64,000 bases of DNA from Patella vulgata (taxonomy: Eukaryota > Mollusca > Gastropoda > Patellidae), in NCBI RefSeq assembly GCF_932274485.2, contig NC_065879.2, forward strand, positions 40,108,436 to 40,172,435, read 5' to 3'. The number at the start of each line of letters is the position of its first letter. Within the stretch, counting starts at the first letter, position 1. The notes beneath the pieces were generated by a model that searched no databases, was not told where the DNA came from, and was given only the letters and a program-made list of their open reading frames with translations. Made by a program: the position numbers and the translations under genes. Below, in pieces: positions 19,860 through 32,262 of this stretch.

Positions 19860-22690
19860 ACTTCAATTTTCTTTTTACACAATACTAAAAAAATACATAT
19901 ATATTCTAATGATTTATTTCAACTTAACATCTGTATTACAATAAAGCCTCAAACCAACAGCATACCAGTACATGTATAGGTACTTTACCTTGGTCCCATT
20001 AAATATAATAACCATGCCTATAACCAGTATATGTTTTAATGAAAACATGTATTTTATTTGAATAAAAAATCTTGACACATAAAGAAATACTTGTGCTAAA
20101 TGTTCTGATTCATTGATTATTTCCATACTTTCAATTTCCACAAGATAAACTTTTGAAATTGGGCCGGTTTTCACCACCTTTATCCCAACCAGTTCTATTA
20201 TTATATCAATGGAAATCATTCATCCATCTCTATCCTGTTGAAGATGCCAACTTTATTTGGCATTGGGCTTGGTCATACAGCATTTACTGTAATTCAAGTT
20301 ACTTTAATTGAGCATTTAATGAACACAACTGCATGTACTAATTATCATTCCAGTAAGTCTTTATAACACATTATAAAAAATACCAATGTACATTTTGGTT
20401 TTTAATCAATATGGTTTTTGAAAAACATTTAAACTTTTGACAAATAATACTGGGCACAAAAATTTTAATTAATTCTTAATATAACAACACCAGGATATAA
20501 CAGGTTTCTTTTATTTCAACAGGTTTTTAACTTGGTTTGTTAATACATGCACAGTGCTTTAAAATAAAATATAAACTATTTGCAACATACAGACCCCCCA
20601 TCCCCACTTGTTTCTCTCCACGTTTCAACATGAATTGTTCATATAACAGAACCAATCTTTAATTAGAATGTCAAACTAATAACGGATTTAATTAAATATA
20701 GAAAAAATATCTGTAATAAAGAAAAATATCAGAAATCTTATCATGGAGGCAACTTATTTTCACATAAAAATTTGAGATCAATTATAAAGATCTGGCCACG
20801 GTTCCACAAAACATTCTCAGAAACTATGTGCAATGTTTTGGGTTCCTCATAAACAGTGATTGAAAGTTGAGTAAATTCTTAAGTCTGGGAATGCTTTGTG
20901 AAACAAGGTCAGGTATTTTCTGAAACTACAATTTAATACGACAGAAAAATAACATTCTTGTCCATATAACTGTACCTTGTGTTTGAGTAAAAACAATTTT
21001 GAAGTGACTTCAGTAAAGTTTAAAGTATATTCCTGTATTTTTTTTTGTTTTTATTTAATATCAATTCTAAAAATATGACTTATTTACCATGTATATCACT
21101 CACAAAATATTCTTTAGCTATCTCTTCTCTTCACACACTATTCAAATTTATATTCTTTTATACATAAATTCTTATATACATATATTAACAATTTAACAGT
21201 TTATTTACATTTAGGATCTATTTTAAACTGGATACCATATACATTTTGTTCAAGGAAAAAATTTAAAATAAAAAAGGCAATTAAAACGTGTTCTATGAAT
21301 TTGAATCCTAACACCAAGCTCTTAAAGTAAGATAGCTATCTAATCAACAATTCTAATACATAAATTTTGTTCACAAGAAAACTATAGAATGGTAGACCAC
21401 GAATATTTACAATTTTATCATAGTAAATCCAAATATTATAGGTATCGCCAGATTTCACTTTTACTCCTTTTTAAAATGTTAGGGTTATAAGCATAAAATG
21501 ATATTTTGCCTGGAATGTGGAGGTTAAGATATGAACAATAATTACGACCAATCAACCAGCTAGCAAACTATAAATTATTGTAGTGGACCAGACTCTTTAT
21601 TGGGCAAAGTCTCATGGAGCCTATCACGAGTCGGATGAAATGAGACTAGGTTTTTACTAGTAATGTTGGGTAACTAGTTCTAATTTGAACATACCTACCA
21701 ACAATTAACCATTTGAGTATTATAATTAACATCATATCTTTATATCCTTTGGGTATAATATCATTTTAAACTATAAATCAAAGGCATGACTATACAGATT
21801 ATTTTGTGTGACAAGGTACAACTAATCACAGTTGTCTATTAGTTGTGTGACTCAATTTTTGACAATTGAGTTCTCAGTCTTTTGTGTCAGTAATGACAAA
21901 TACCTTTGAACACCAGTCATTACTGTAGAATTATAACGCAACAAGATTTGGCACAACATAAGGAAGTTCCCCCCCATTTGTCTTTAATATGCCCCAGGTA
22001 TCTAAATATCACATTACAGACAATGACAAGGACTGAAAACTGTTTTAGTGACACTAAAATGAAATCATTAAGAAATGATTACCAAGGGAGGTAAATCTAA
22101 TAATGGAATAGTCATAGAATTTAACAAATTTCCACAGAATGGAATGGATTAGAGTTCAGTGTTTTGATCAAAACAGACAAGTACAATTTATGTAGTACAT
22201 TAGTAAATAAAGAAGTTATATACTACGATATCCATTCTCTTTCTGTCATAAAATATATTCAAACATATAAATCAATGTCAAGGTTCCGTCTAATATAAAT
22301 AATCAAGTGTACCAAAGTTAAATATAATAAAGACATCCTAATTTGATCCTCGTTTTTGAGCAGCATATTAGTATTTGAAGAGTAATATTACATAATACAC
22401 AATATAAAATCATTCACTACCATGACTTTCTTCTAAAGCATGATAAACACCATGTCACTTTAAAAATACCCAAGACATAATGATGAAATTCTATATCAAA
22501 GGTTTTAAAACAATATTTCATTTGTTTTTTACAAATATATACTGATACTACTTAAATAAACTTGGGTGGTATTTATCGGGTTTCGGAATAGAGTTCTTCA
22601 AAGGGTTTATCAGTCATGGGTTTTTTCTTGGCATCAAGTAGATATTTTTAGTCTAATATTGACAATCAAAATATATGGAATAATTTTTAC
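19860..22690. other. Downstream flank / possible 3' UTR of the ZDHHC12-like gene
   Basis: Very AT-rich. On the minus strand several AATAAA-type words lie downstream of the ZDHHC12 stop codon (for example near 21045 and 21200), so the transcript end could be anywhere here. A 101-codon minus frame at 20219-19914 is preceded directly by a TGA and has no recognised domain. Confidence 0.35.
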
Positions 22691-22696
22691 TAATTT

Positions 22697-25600
22697 TCAA
22701 ACGACACCAGCATCTTTGACATTAGCTTTCTTAGAATAAATAGTCTCCCAATCACGAACCTGACAACCACAAAGAAAGTAATACATATTCTTGCACAGTC
22801 CCTCATCAAATGGGTTATATTCATCGTCCAAATACTTCAGGTATGTAATTCTTTCACGAGAAGCGGCCTCCCAAGTTGTCATACCCTTAATCATGAGGTA
22901 ACTATGGAAAAACAGTAAACCCAACACAACAAAACCACCAAAAAATAAAATCAGGATATCAAAGAAGAAAATAAAATTGCTGTTCAACCAGTCAGACCAT
23001 TTATCATCATGGGTAATACCCTTCCTGAAAAACATTAAATACAAATACCGGTACTTATATACTGTAAAATTAAAAGAACATGCTTAGTTATTTTTATAAG
23101 AAACCATATTCATTGATTTTTATTCATTCATGTTTTTTCCCTGATTTTGTAGAACAGAATCACTACTCAATTAAACGCAACAAATATGTTTCAGCTGTCA
23201 TGCTTAGTTGCGATATTTTCTTATGCAGTCGGCACATGTGCTGTAGCTCGAAATCCATTGTCACCACTCTTTGGGATTGAGAGAATTCAATTCCGGAATG
23301 TTCAATCAAGTTTCCCCATTTACTCAACAGTTATAAATCAGGTGCAATAACTTTGGAAGACCTTTTATGAAAACATTCAAACTTGATAAGAATCATCTGT
23401 AGCTAAAAACTAACTATTAATGAAAAGTACAGAAATGTCTACTAACATTTACTTTATAATCATATTTTTCTATTTAGGTTTGAGCAGCTCACCGCGTTGT
23501 AATGTAACAGTGATGTTATTTAATCATGTTTTTTGATTATCTTTTGGTACAATAGTCACATTTTAGACAACACTGAACTGACCTTGGAATACAAGGATAA
23601 ACTGTCTTATTCAATGTACACTCAAAGCCATTAAATGTACATAACAATTGACAAAATCGAAATAATAAGCATCTGTGGATAATTTCATGAAAGAATTCAC
23701 TACAAATGCACAAAACTGAAACATCAGAGAACCATGAAACAAAGCCAGGGCCAGCTGAAGTCAATATCGGGTATGTCCACCCTGAGCTCTTACACATGCC
23801 TGAAGTCGCCTTGGCATGGATTGGCACAGATGTCTTACTACACGCTGTGGGATTGTTTGCCAATAATTTTGGAGTGCCTGTGCCAACTCTGCAACAGTTT
23901 GTGGTGGCACGGCTTGAGTTGCAACCCGTCGTCCAAGTTCATTCCTTTCCAGCACGTAGTTAAGAGCAAAGTGTTCATGTCAACGTCGGTAGATACGGTG
24001 ACGTCCATCAGGAAAGATGACATTTTGCCATGGTGTGTTGCTTACTGGCAAGTCGATGACGATGCAAAAGGATTTGACCTTGGTAAAGTTGACGGCAGTG
24101 TAACCCAAGAGCAGCCAGACGCCTTCGGACTGTTTGAGGGCTGATCTGACGTTGCCGTGTTCCAACAGTTCCCTGGCATTAGCAGTAGCTGACTGGAACC
24201 TGTTGCGCATATGCTGTAGTCGGATGTGGCGATCTTGAGCAGCAGTTGTTACAGGTGGCGCTCCAGGTCGGGGTCGACTGGCAACTCTTTCAGTGGCGTG
24301 GAAGCGTTGTCTGAGGCGAGCAATGGTCGATAGGTGGACATTAAAGTGTCTGACGATGGCTACCTGTGAAGCCCCCTGATCCAGCATGCCAATAGCTCTC
24401 TTCCTGTTTTCTTGTGTAAGGCGTGGCATTTTTCCGAAGTGATGAATGTTGATCTTTATTTAAAGGGCCAGAGTGCAGTGAATGCACTTTCAAAACGTGT
24501 GACATGGGACTGCTTAAAATTTGCACGAACAAAGTTCATTAACGAGAACTGATATTGGGTTCAAACCCAGAACTCCACAAAAAGAGACCATCACAAGTTT
24601 CACCTATGTGCCATAAGATAGGAAAGCCCAAGAAAACGTTTACCAGAAATATTTCACGAATTAGGCATTGCATTTTTAATGGCTTTGAGTATATCAAGGA
24701 TATGATACCCAGTCATTCTACGATCAAACTGTTTAATCACACATCTCTTCCTTTATACAAATGATCTAAAAGAATTACTCAAACTTTTTCTATTCTTAGT
24801 TTTGTGAAAGTAAAACAAATGTAAGACATATCTTACCAAGTAATATAGAGAGTCCAGAAGACAAGCGTTGTTGTTGTAAGAAGGAAGAGAAGAAAGTATT
24901 TATGATTCCGTTCACCAACACATGCTTCTAACCACGGACAATGATGATCATATTTACGTACACATCGCTTACAGTCTTCACAATGCTTAGCTCTCATTGG
25001 TTGCTGAATGAAAACAAAAGAGTTATAAACAAGCCAACAGTGAGGCTGATGTCCCCCGCCGAAATCCCAAAATAAATAGATGACACATATTACACTGTAA
25101 CCTAGGTATCAATTAATCTTGTATATCTGGCACTTATTTCATTCACATATGTTTAATATCAAATTTTTGTTTAAAAATTCGAAAAACCGTTTAAAATCAC
25201 CATAAATCATCTAATTTGTACTTGTGTCCAGTTTAAAGCTGACCATTCAATTTTGATATATCTTGCTCATGTGTCCAATAATAATACTGATATTATTCGA
25301 CTCAAAAGACAAATGTAACAGATCAAACTGCCCTTGTAATATAAATACACTAGTGTACATCGTGGCATCGAGTAGCACTCTGAAGCATCGTGAATACTAC
25401 TTTTTGTACATGTTGGAATAAAGTTCTACTATTTTTCGTGAGACAAAAAAAAAAACTGTTTTTGTATAAAATTAAAGAACTACCTGAATTTCACAGAAAT
25501 CACATCTTCTATATTTATACTGCTGATCTGAATGTTTATCTGTGTTTTGGCATTCTAACATAGTACAATTCTCATCATCTTCATCATCATCAGAATTATT

Positions 25601-28600
25601 ATTAATTGTAGCCTTCTGTAAATATAGAAAAGGATGTTTGCCAAGCAACGAAACATATGCCCACCGCAGCCAACAAGGATTGCCTCATATTTTTTCTTTT
25701 CTTGGTAATGAAAACATTTACAGCACACTAAAATCTGATTAAGTCTATCAGAGGTAAATTTTCGTTTCTTGAGCATCTACAAGATTTTTTGAAGTGAACA
25801 CAATAATTCTGGCAATAACTACCAGAAATTTTTGAAAACCAACAAAACAAAACAAAAAATCTGAAAATTCTAGACTGAAGAAAACGATAACAGAATTATT
25901 ATTACTTTGTCCATCATTATGGCAGTATCAAATCAATAGAAGCCAATGTATAATGTAAATGGTCATACCTTAAACTACAATTGTTTGATTTGAACTGAAG
26001 TAATTATTAACCATAATTTTTGTTAATAACGATATCTTCGATTGTGTACGGTATTACACGCTATATTTAACCTTTATTTTGGGATGTTGGGGAATAAAGC
26101 TTACCTTCTGTTTAAGAGGAATAAACCCTGGATCAATAAAACAAGCTGTATAGTACATGGTTAGAGATAATAACAAGACAAATATATATCCTATACCATA
26201 AAATATATTATCCATTTCTACCAATGCTCGTCGCAAAACTGAAAGAAAAATTTAAATAAACAAATATTTAATAATTATAAAGAATTTTTATATAAAAATT
26301 GAATTCACCTTTTTAAATAGAATACAGGGGTATTTTTATTATATTGATTAATGTTTCATCAATACAAAAGATGTAAAGGCACTGATCACCATCAAACTCC
26401 TACTTGCTACGGGGGGTAGATGGCCGAATGGTTAGTACGTGCGTGCTGTATCATAAGGTCTGTCATTAGTCAACTGGCTTGCCTTCGATTCCCCGGTTGT
26501 ACGTGACAAGGAGTAGGGTTGTCTGTATAAACCTTGTGGGTTTTCTCCGGTTCCTACGGTTTCCTCCCACTGCTAAAGACCCATACGCGCAAGCAAATTA
26601 TTGAAATAAAACTGAACCATGTGTTAGTCCCAAAATGACCTAGTTTGTGTTGAGTGGGTGTTAAACCCCATTTTTCTCTCTCTCTACTTGCCCCAAGGAC
26701 TAGTTAGTAATCACTCACTCCCCTAAAGGATTAAATCCATGGAAAAACAATATAACATCCAACATCCTACGTCACAGCAATATTCACACTTCAATAAAGT
26801 GGTCAGAAAGGAGTGATGTCGGTTACAGCCAGTCTCATGTCATCCTCAGTATCCCCAGTGATCTCATTCGGTTCTAACTCCACTAACTCCTGGGTTAATC
26901 TATAGGGGAGACACGTTTTCAAGTTATCCGCCTTTGATGATTGTGCTATTTTTATCGACTAATCCCATAAATCGTTAATTGCAAAGGAAGTTGGCAAAGG
27001 GAAGTTGAAGAGACAACGTTAGGAATTAGCCAGAAGGTTGCCTATTATACTAATTTATTAACAACAAATTACAATTATTATATAATATATTAATGAAGAC
27101 CAGAAGTTTATATATACTATTCAAAAAAAGTAGGGGATATTTGATTTTGGGGGCATAATACTAAAATATGCAAATGACTACGAAAAAAGTCACTATAGAA
27201 CCTAACAGAAGAAACATTTCCAGTTACATGTGACGCCCAAACGCACCAATAGCTACCGCATGGAATGCAGGTGATGCTTGGGATCATCATGGGGGTCCAA
27301 CCCAAGATTTGCACGACTCTGACTTTGAATGTTACAGTCATTGTGGCATTGAATTCCAGGGTGGAAACATCAGTTTAATTGTTTTAGTGACCAGAAAACA
27401 AATTTTGATATGCGTCGGCTTACCCAAAATGAAAGGTTACGTGCCCTTGGCATGCTACAGATCGGCACAACACAGGCGGTTGTGGCGCGGACGATGAATG
27501 TTTCTCAGTCTGTCATAAGCAGGCTATGGTCCAGATACCGTGATACACAATCTGTACAGGACAGACCACGCTCAGGTCGACCAAGGGCGACAACTCAAGC
27601 CCAGGATCGATTTATCCGTACCTTGGCCTTGAGAAATCGTGTCATCACAGCAAATCAGATCAGCGCTCGTCTTCAAACAGACACTGGTGTGAGAGTGAGT
27701 GGCCAGACGATTCGGAATCGACTGCATAGGGGTCACCTTCGCGCCCGACGTCCTCGCGTGATCCCTTGTTTGAGAGATCATCACATTCAGGCAAGACGTC
27801 GTTGGTGTAGGGATCGTCAACACTGGGATAATCGACGCTGGAGCAATGTGATGTTTTCAGATGAGTCAAGGTTCACTGTTGATTTTTTGGACAGACGTAG
27901 GAGGGTGTGGCGTCGTCGAAACGAGCGCTTCCAAGACGTTAACGTCATCAGACATGATCGATTTGGGGGTGGTTCTGTTATGGTGTGGGGAGGCATCACT
28001 GTTGCTGGAAGAACGGCTTTACATGTTGTTGCAGGGCGTGTTACAGGCCAGTACTACCGGGACAACATCTTGGCAGTCCATGTTGTGCCGTTCGCACGAC
28101 GTCATGGCCGCCGTTTCATCTTCCAGGATGACAACGCAAGATGTCACTGGGCCAGGATCGTTACAGGTTACCTCCAACAACAGAACATCACCACATTACC
28201 TTGGCCAGCACTGAGTCCCAACCTCTCCCCCATCGAGCATGTCTGGGACATGTTTGGACAGAGGTTATGTCAACGTCAACAACGTCCTGCCAATGTCCAA
28301 GAACTTGCTGCTGCGTTGCAACAGGAATTGGACAATCTGGACCAAAATGACCTTAGACGTCTCATTAGGAGTATGCCACGTCGGATCAATGCTTGTTTGG
28401 CAAACAGAGGAGGATTTACCCGTTACTGACTTGGTTGTGATGCTGTGGTAACTTTGCTGTTTGACCCCGGGTATCATTTTACCCTTATAATGGTCAGTCT
28501 GTGCCTTACTTAGTCTAACGATCATTTGGAATAAATCGATGAATGTGAACTTCATTTCATTTTGTCATTTGTTTCTTCGTCAGTTTCATTAGGTGACTTT

Positions 28601-31600
28601 AATAACACTTAAAAATCAAATATCCCCTACTTTTTTTGAATAGTATATTATGTAGATTCAAGAGTTTTATTGAGAACCAAATTGACAAGTATAATTTCAA
28701 TAATAACAAGATGACTAGTCATCACCATCACGCGCCCTTGAACTTGTTTGGAAGGCATAAGGAAAAACAACTTCTTGGAATATCAATGGATTATTTCAAA
28801 ATCTGCAAGTAAGTCATGTGACTTGGACCCGATACCCACATGGTTATTAAAACTTTGCTCATCTGCCGTCTATCCTGTTGTTACACATATTGTGAATCGC
28901 TCACTAGAAGATGGGGATGTTTCCGCATCCCTTAAGAATGCTCTTGTCAGACTCTTACTAAAAAAGGCAACTCTTGACCCAGAGAACTTAACAAACTACC
29001 GCCCTGTCCCCAACCTGTCATTTCTATCGAAAGACATAGAGAGGGTGGTCGCTGCAAGGTTCAAGTCTCACATTGAAATCAACAAACTTGATGAACCATT
29101 TCGATCGGCTTACAAGAAATGCCACAGCACGGAAACTGCACTCATACGAGTACACAATGACATTGTCAAAGGAATGGACAACAATGACTGTGTGTTTCTG
29201 GTACTACTAGATCTCAGTGCAGCCTTCGACACAATTGACATTTCGATACTCTTGCACCGTCTTAAACATCGTTTTGGCATTTATGGATCTGCTCTGTCTT
29301 GGTTTTCGTCCTATTTGGAATGTCGCAAACAGATGGTAGTTATTGGTGATTGCAAATCTGACCCACAGACATTCAAATATGGTGTCCCACAAGGCTCTGT
29401 CCTTGGACCCTTACTTTTTACGGCATACACTTCACCTCTGGGTGACATCATTCGGCAGCATGGAATAAGTTATCATTTGTACGCTGATGACACTCAGCTC
29501 TACATTGCACTGAACGGTTCCAATGAAGAACAAAATATTATTAAACTTGAAAAATGTATCGCAGAAATAAGATTGTGGATGAAACAAAATCTGTTAAAGT
29601 TGAATGATAATAAAACTGAAGTTATTCGTCTTTCAAAACGTAAAAGTGTTCTGAATATAAACTGTGATTCCGTGAAAATTAGAGACTCAATTGTTGGACC
29701 GACACCCAGTGTTCGCAACCTTGGAGTCATGTTCGACTCATCATTAAATATGCAGTCTCATATTTTGTCAGTATGTAAATTGTAAAGCCTGTAATTTCAA
29801 CCTATATAAGATCGGTAGAATTCGACCATATCTGAATGTTGAAACTTGTAAAATGCTAGTTAATTCTCTTATAACCTCACGTTTAGATTATTGTAACTCT
29901 CTATTAGTTGGCCTTCCTGCTACAACACTATACCCTTTAAAACTTATACAAAATAAAGCAGCAAGAATTGTGTCGTTAACCCCATCACGCTACCCTATTA
30001 CCCCAGTTCTAAAGCAGCTTCACTGGCTCCCTATTCCCTTTAGATTTATTTTAAAGTTCTCTGTCTCACTTATTTATCTTTACATTGTCCAGGATCGCCA
30101 ATCTATCTCCATGATATGTTATCAAAGTACGAACCCTCACGCCAACTACGTTTAGTAAACCAACATCTCCTCAACATTCCAAAATCCAAATCTCTTTTTA
30201 GTGAACGTTCTTTCTCAGTGGCAGCTCCTAAACGTTGGAATGACATGTCCATCACCACAAAAACTAGCCCAACTTTCAGTATTTTTAAAAAGAATCTTAA
30301 AACAGAGTTATTTATTACTTAGCTCTTAACATGTTTTAGTCTGTTTGAAATATATTTTTTGATATACTTTTACATGTCCTGATATACTTTTACATGTCTT
30401 TTATATGTTTTATAAGTTTACTGAAATACTTTTACTTGTCTTTTATGGTATCTTATAAGTTTACTAATATATTTTTATATGTCTATTATATGTTGTAAAA
30501 GCGCCATAGAGCAGCTTTTTCCAGCTGGATTCTGGCGCTATATAAGTTTAATAAATTATTATTATTATTATTATAGTCAGAAGATTCAAACTCTGATCAT
30601 AGTAGCTTGGCAAGGCACAGTCGCTACTCCCTGTAAGGTTTCCACAACAACCTTTGCCTACCTCAATCAGCTGCTGTATGTTAAACATTAAGCTTATACA
30701 TCAGAAAATAAAATACTTTAATAGTTCGATGTTTGTATTTTTTTTTTAAAAGATTTCTCTGAACAGATAAGGTCATCAAAAAATAAAATAATAAGTTGAT
30801 GAATGTAAAAGTGTTATAAAGGTACCTTGAACAGTTTCTGAGACATGCTCTAGAGAATAATAATTATATACCAAAAAATAATTCAAATGTGTAGTAAAAA
30901 TCATTCAACAGAGAATTTTTTTTCCATGGCAACACAAAAATTATTAAATCCGACAAATTTCTAATTAGCAAAAGGCACAACTACTGTAATAGGATGATGT
31001 GTGTTCAAAGTTTCAAAAAGATATTTTGAACGATTTATGCGAAATCCATGGAAACACAAAACTGATTAAATCCCAGAAATTCCAAATTAGCAAAAGGCAC
31101 AACTAATATAATAGGTCAAAATTTGTAGTAAGTTTCATGAAGATTACTTGAATGGTTTATGAGATATGCTCTGTAAACAAATTTGAACACCAAAAATAAG
31201 TCAAATTTGTTTGCATGGAATCACGAAAATCCCAGAAAATCCTAAATAGTATACAACTATCACTGACTGATGTTTGTACAAGTCAAACTTGTTTCCATGG
31301 AAACACAAAAAGTATAAATCCCAGAAATTCCTAAATAGCAAAAGGCACAACTAGTGTAATAGGTTGATGTGTGTACAAAGTTTCAGAAAGATATCTTGAA
31401 CGGTTTATGAGATATGCTCCGGAAACTAAATCGTGACAGACGGACGGACCCCATTTCACTATCCCTCCCTAACTTCGTTCGGTGTGGGATAATAAACATA
31501 ACAGGTTACAGAATGAAATATTTTAGACAAAGAAACGAATAGTAATAATAATAACAAAAGTCAACTATATAGATGTTATACATATTTGAAATCGGCGAAA

Positions 31601-32262
31601 CATACTACAGATTTTGATAATACAATTAAATATAAATGAATTAGAAATATATACATTATTTACATAAATCATTCAGTAATTGGACATGAATATGGTTATC
31701 TACCCTTATAAAAAAAACGAACACAAAATCACTGGTTTGTAAACTTTTTTTGATTGGCTCGTAGACTTTAGCTACACTTAAGGCCAAAGCAGATAATTTG
31801 AAATCGTGGAAACCCCCCTATGGATTAACCCAGGGTGTAGTGGAGTAGAACGGAATGAGACCACTAGGGATGGTCTCATGTATTAGAGCAGGTTATCCAG
31901 TCTAATCCAATCAGCTGTTCTAATTGTGGAAATTCAACACTGATGTCATGGATAGATATTTGTCTTGTGTCTAAATGGTAAATGACAAGTGCATAGATAT
32001 TTCATTGTCTCAAGAAAAAGTTTGTCTCTGTCTTGATCTCTTAGATATTGATAGTACTAGCATAATCCAGACTAGCTGCATGCACTGACCTAAAAATAAT
32101 CGTATCTTACAGAAAACTATATATTATTAATGTTTCACAATATATGATTATTTACTTACTAGTGTCCTTGAATAAGAGAGAAGTTGGCACACCAACACAT
32201 AACAGTGTGTGAAATATACGAACAAAAATGTTCGCACCACACTTGCATTTACGACAAAACAT
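22697..32262 (-). CDS. ZDHHC12: ZDHHC12-like palmitoyltransferase (five exons)
   Basis: Protein S-acyltransferase that transfers palmitate from acyl-CoA to cysteines of membrane proteins, expected in Golgi or ER membranes. Exons: 32262-32160, 26238-26105, 25615-25484, 25003-24836 and 23020-22697, giving 286 residues (human ZDHHC12 is about 267). An in-frame stop precedes the ATG. Residues 12-32 and 46-68 form two membrane segments; DPG is at 70-72. An acidic linker (DDDEDDE) precedes the Cys-rich domain with C117, C120, H130, C131, C134, C137 and DHHC at 142-145 followed by PW. Two more membrane segments follow, then TTWE at 227-230 and [14 protein letters not shown], which matches human NPFDRGLTRNLAHF. 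Introns 1-3 and the start of exon 4 keep phase. Exon 5 keeps phase only if the second AG of 'ttttcaggaag' is the acceptor; using the first would run into an early stop. Introns carry five or more transposon insertions. Orthology rests on the C-terminal TTWE-NPFD block and overall layout. Confidence 0.93.
23185..23310 (+). repeat. Dispersed repeat family F
   Basis: Shares with 32871-33001 the ordered words 'tttcagctgtc', 'attttcttatgca', 'tgtgctgtagctcgaaatc', 'ttgtcac', 'tttgggattg' and 'aattcaattccggaatgttc' (here as spelled; the other copy differs at scattered bases). Family not recognised; no coding capacity. Confidence 0.6.
23685..24500 (-). mobile_element. Tc1-like element of a third family, deletion derivative
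   Basis: The minus frame 24429-23980 begins [18 protein letters not shown], with the helix-turn-helix word [20 protein letters not shown] and a second basic stretch ending near NARE. The frame 23955-23761 gives the C-terminus ([31 protein letters not shown]). The catalytic core between them is largely gone: only [10 protein letters not shown] recalls the first DDE block, and the GGSVMVWGG and QQDNA words are absent. Possible diverged inverted ends are 'gaaagaattcactac' (about 23689) and the reverse complement of 'gcagtgaatgcactttc' (about 24475). It lies in ZDHHC12 intron 4. Confidence 0.75.
26400..26691 (+). mobile_element. SINE family A, complete copy with target-site duplication
   Basis: An 8-bp direct repeat CTACTTGC (26400-26407 and 26684-26691) bounds the element. 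The tRNA-like head has an A-box-type word TGGCCGAATGGTTAG and a B-box-type word 'cttcgattccccgg', followed by 'ttgtacgtgacaaggagtag'. The body carries 'tttcctcccactgctaaaga' and 'cccaaaatgacctagtttgt'. It ends GTGTTAAACCCCATTTTTCT plus a (TC)n tail. It lies in ZDHHC12 intron 1. Confidence 0.87.
27113..28647 (+). mobile_element. Structurally intact Tc1-like transposon
   Basis: TA duplications at 27113-27114 and 28646-28647 flank a 1531-bp element (27115-28645). Its terminal inverted repeats are identical over 34 bp, beginning TACTATTCAAAAAAAGTAGG. A single uninterrupted 339-codon transposase occupies 27410-28429, with 295 bases before and 216 after it. It sits in ZDHHC12 intron 1, opposite to the gene. 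Perfect ends and an open frame suggest a recent insertion. It is related to, but a different subfamily from, the copies at 1957 and 11092. Confidence 0.95.
27410..28429 (+). CDS. Tc1-family transposase, DD34E, uninterrupted
   Basis: Cut-and-paste transposase of 339 residues, the usual Tc1 length. Residues 1-50 hold the first helix-turn-helix ([19 protein letters not shown]). An AT-hook-like basic stretch [10 protein letters not shown] is at 51-60, and a second helix-turn-helix runs to about 120. The catalytic triad is visible: D151 in FSDESRF, D241 in FQDDNARCH and E276 in LSPIEHVWD, with exactly 34 residues between the last two. [10 protein letters not shown] (187-196) is the glycine-rich box. 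The C-terminus [14 protein letters not shown] is typical. The ATG at 27410 gives the canonical MRRLTQNER start. All diagnostic residues are present, so it may be functional. Frames overlapping it on both strands are shadows. Confidence 0.95.
   Translation: MRRLTQNERLRALGMLQIGTTQAVVARTMNVSQSVISRLWSRYRDTQSVQDRPRSGRPRATTQAQDRFIRTLALRNRVITANQISARLQTDTGVRVSGQTIRNRLHRGHLRARRPRVIPCLRDHHIQARRRWCRDRQHWDNRRWSNVMFSDESRFTVDFLDRRRRVWRRRNERFQDVNVIRHDRFGGGSVMVWGGITVAGRTALHVVAGRVTGQYYRDNILAVHVVPFARRHGRRFIFQDDNARCHWARIVTGYLQQQNITTLPWPALSPNLSPIEHVWDMFGQRLCQRQQRPANVQELAAALQQELDNLDQNDLRRLIRSMPRRINACLANRGGFTRY
28748..30322 (+). pseudogene. Reverse-transcriptase ORF of the LINE, frameshifted
   Basis: The first frame (to 29785) shows [67 protein letters not shown] and [11 protein letters not shown], so the catalytic F/YADD aspartates and the palm Asp are intact. 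It breaks near SVCKL. The next frame (from about 29780) gives [37 protein letters not shown] and [10 protein letters not shown] third (from about 30085) gives [26 protein letters not shown] and [10 protein letters not shown]. These are the standard C-terminal blocks of L2/CR1-clade ORF2 proteins. Two indels make it non-functional. Confidence 0.88.
28748..30573 (+). mobile_element. L2/CR1-type LINE, 5'-truncated
   Basis: Contains most of the reverse-transcriptase domain, the C-terminal tail of ORF2 and a 3' UTR ending 'ggcgctatataagtttaata' plus an ATT microsatellite (30553-30573). The endonuclease and ORF1 are absent, as expected of a 5'-truncated insertion. The left limit is uncertain (28700-28790). 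Two frame changes, near 29783 and near 30090, split the reading frame. The 3' UTR repeats 'gatatacttttacatgtc' in tandem (about 30360-30400). It lies in ZDHHC12 intron 1, opposite to the gene. Confidence 0.9.
30830..31495 (+). repeat. Repeat element with four degenerate internal units
   Basis: The words 'ggcacaacta.tgtaatagg', 'caaagtttca.aaagatat', 'tgaacggtttatgagatatg', 'ccatggaaacacaaaa' and 'aaatcccagaaattcc' recur about four times at roughly 150-170-base spacing. The right end 'cagacggacggacc', then 'aacttcgttcggtgtgggat' and AATAA, looks like a defined element terminus. Non-coding; class not recognised. Confidence 0.65.

Noticed and set aside
19914-20219. 101-codon minus-strand frame as a gene
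   Set aside because: Directly preceded by an in-frame stop, AT-rich, no domain, and located in the presumed 3' flank of the ZDHHC12-like gene.
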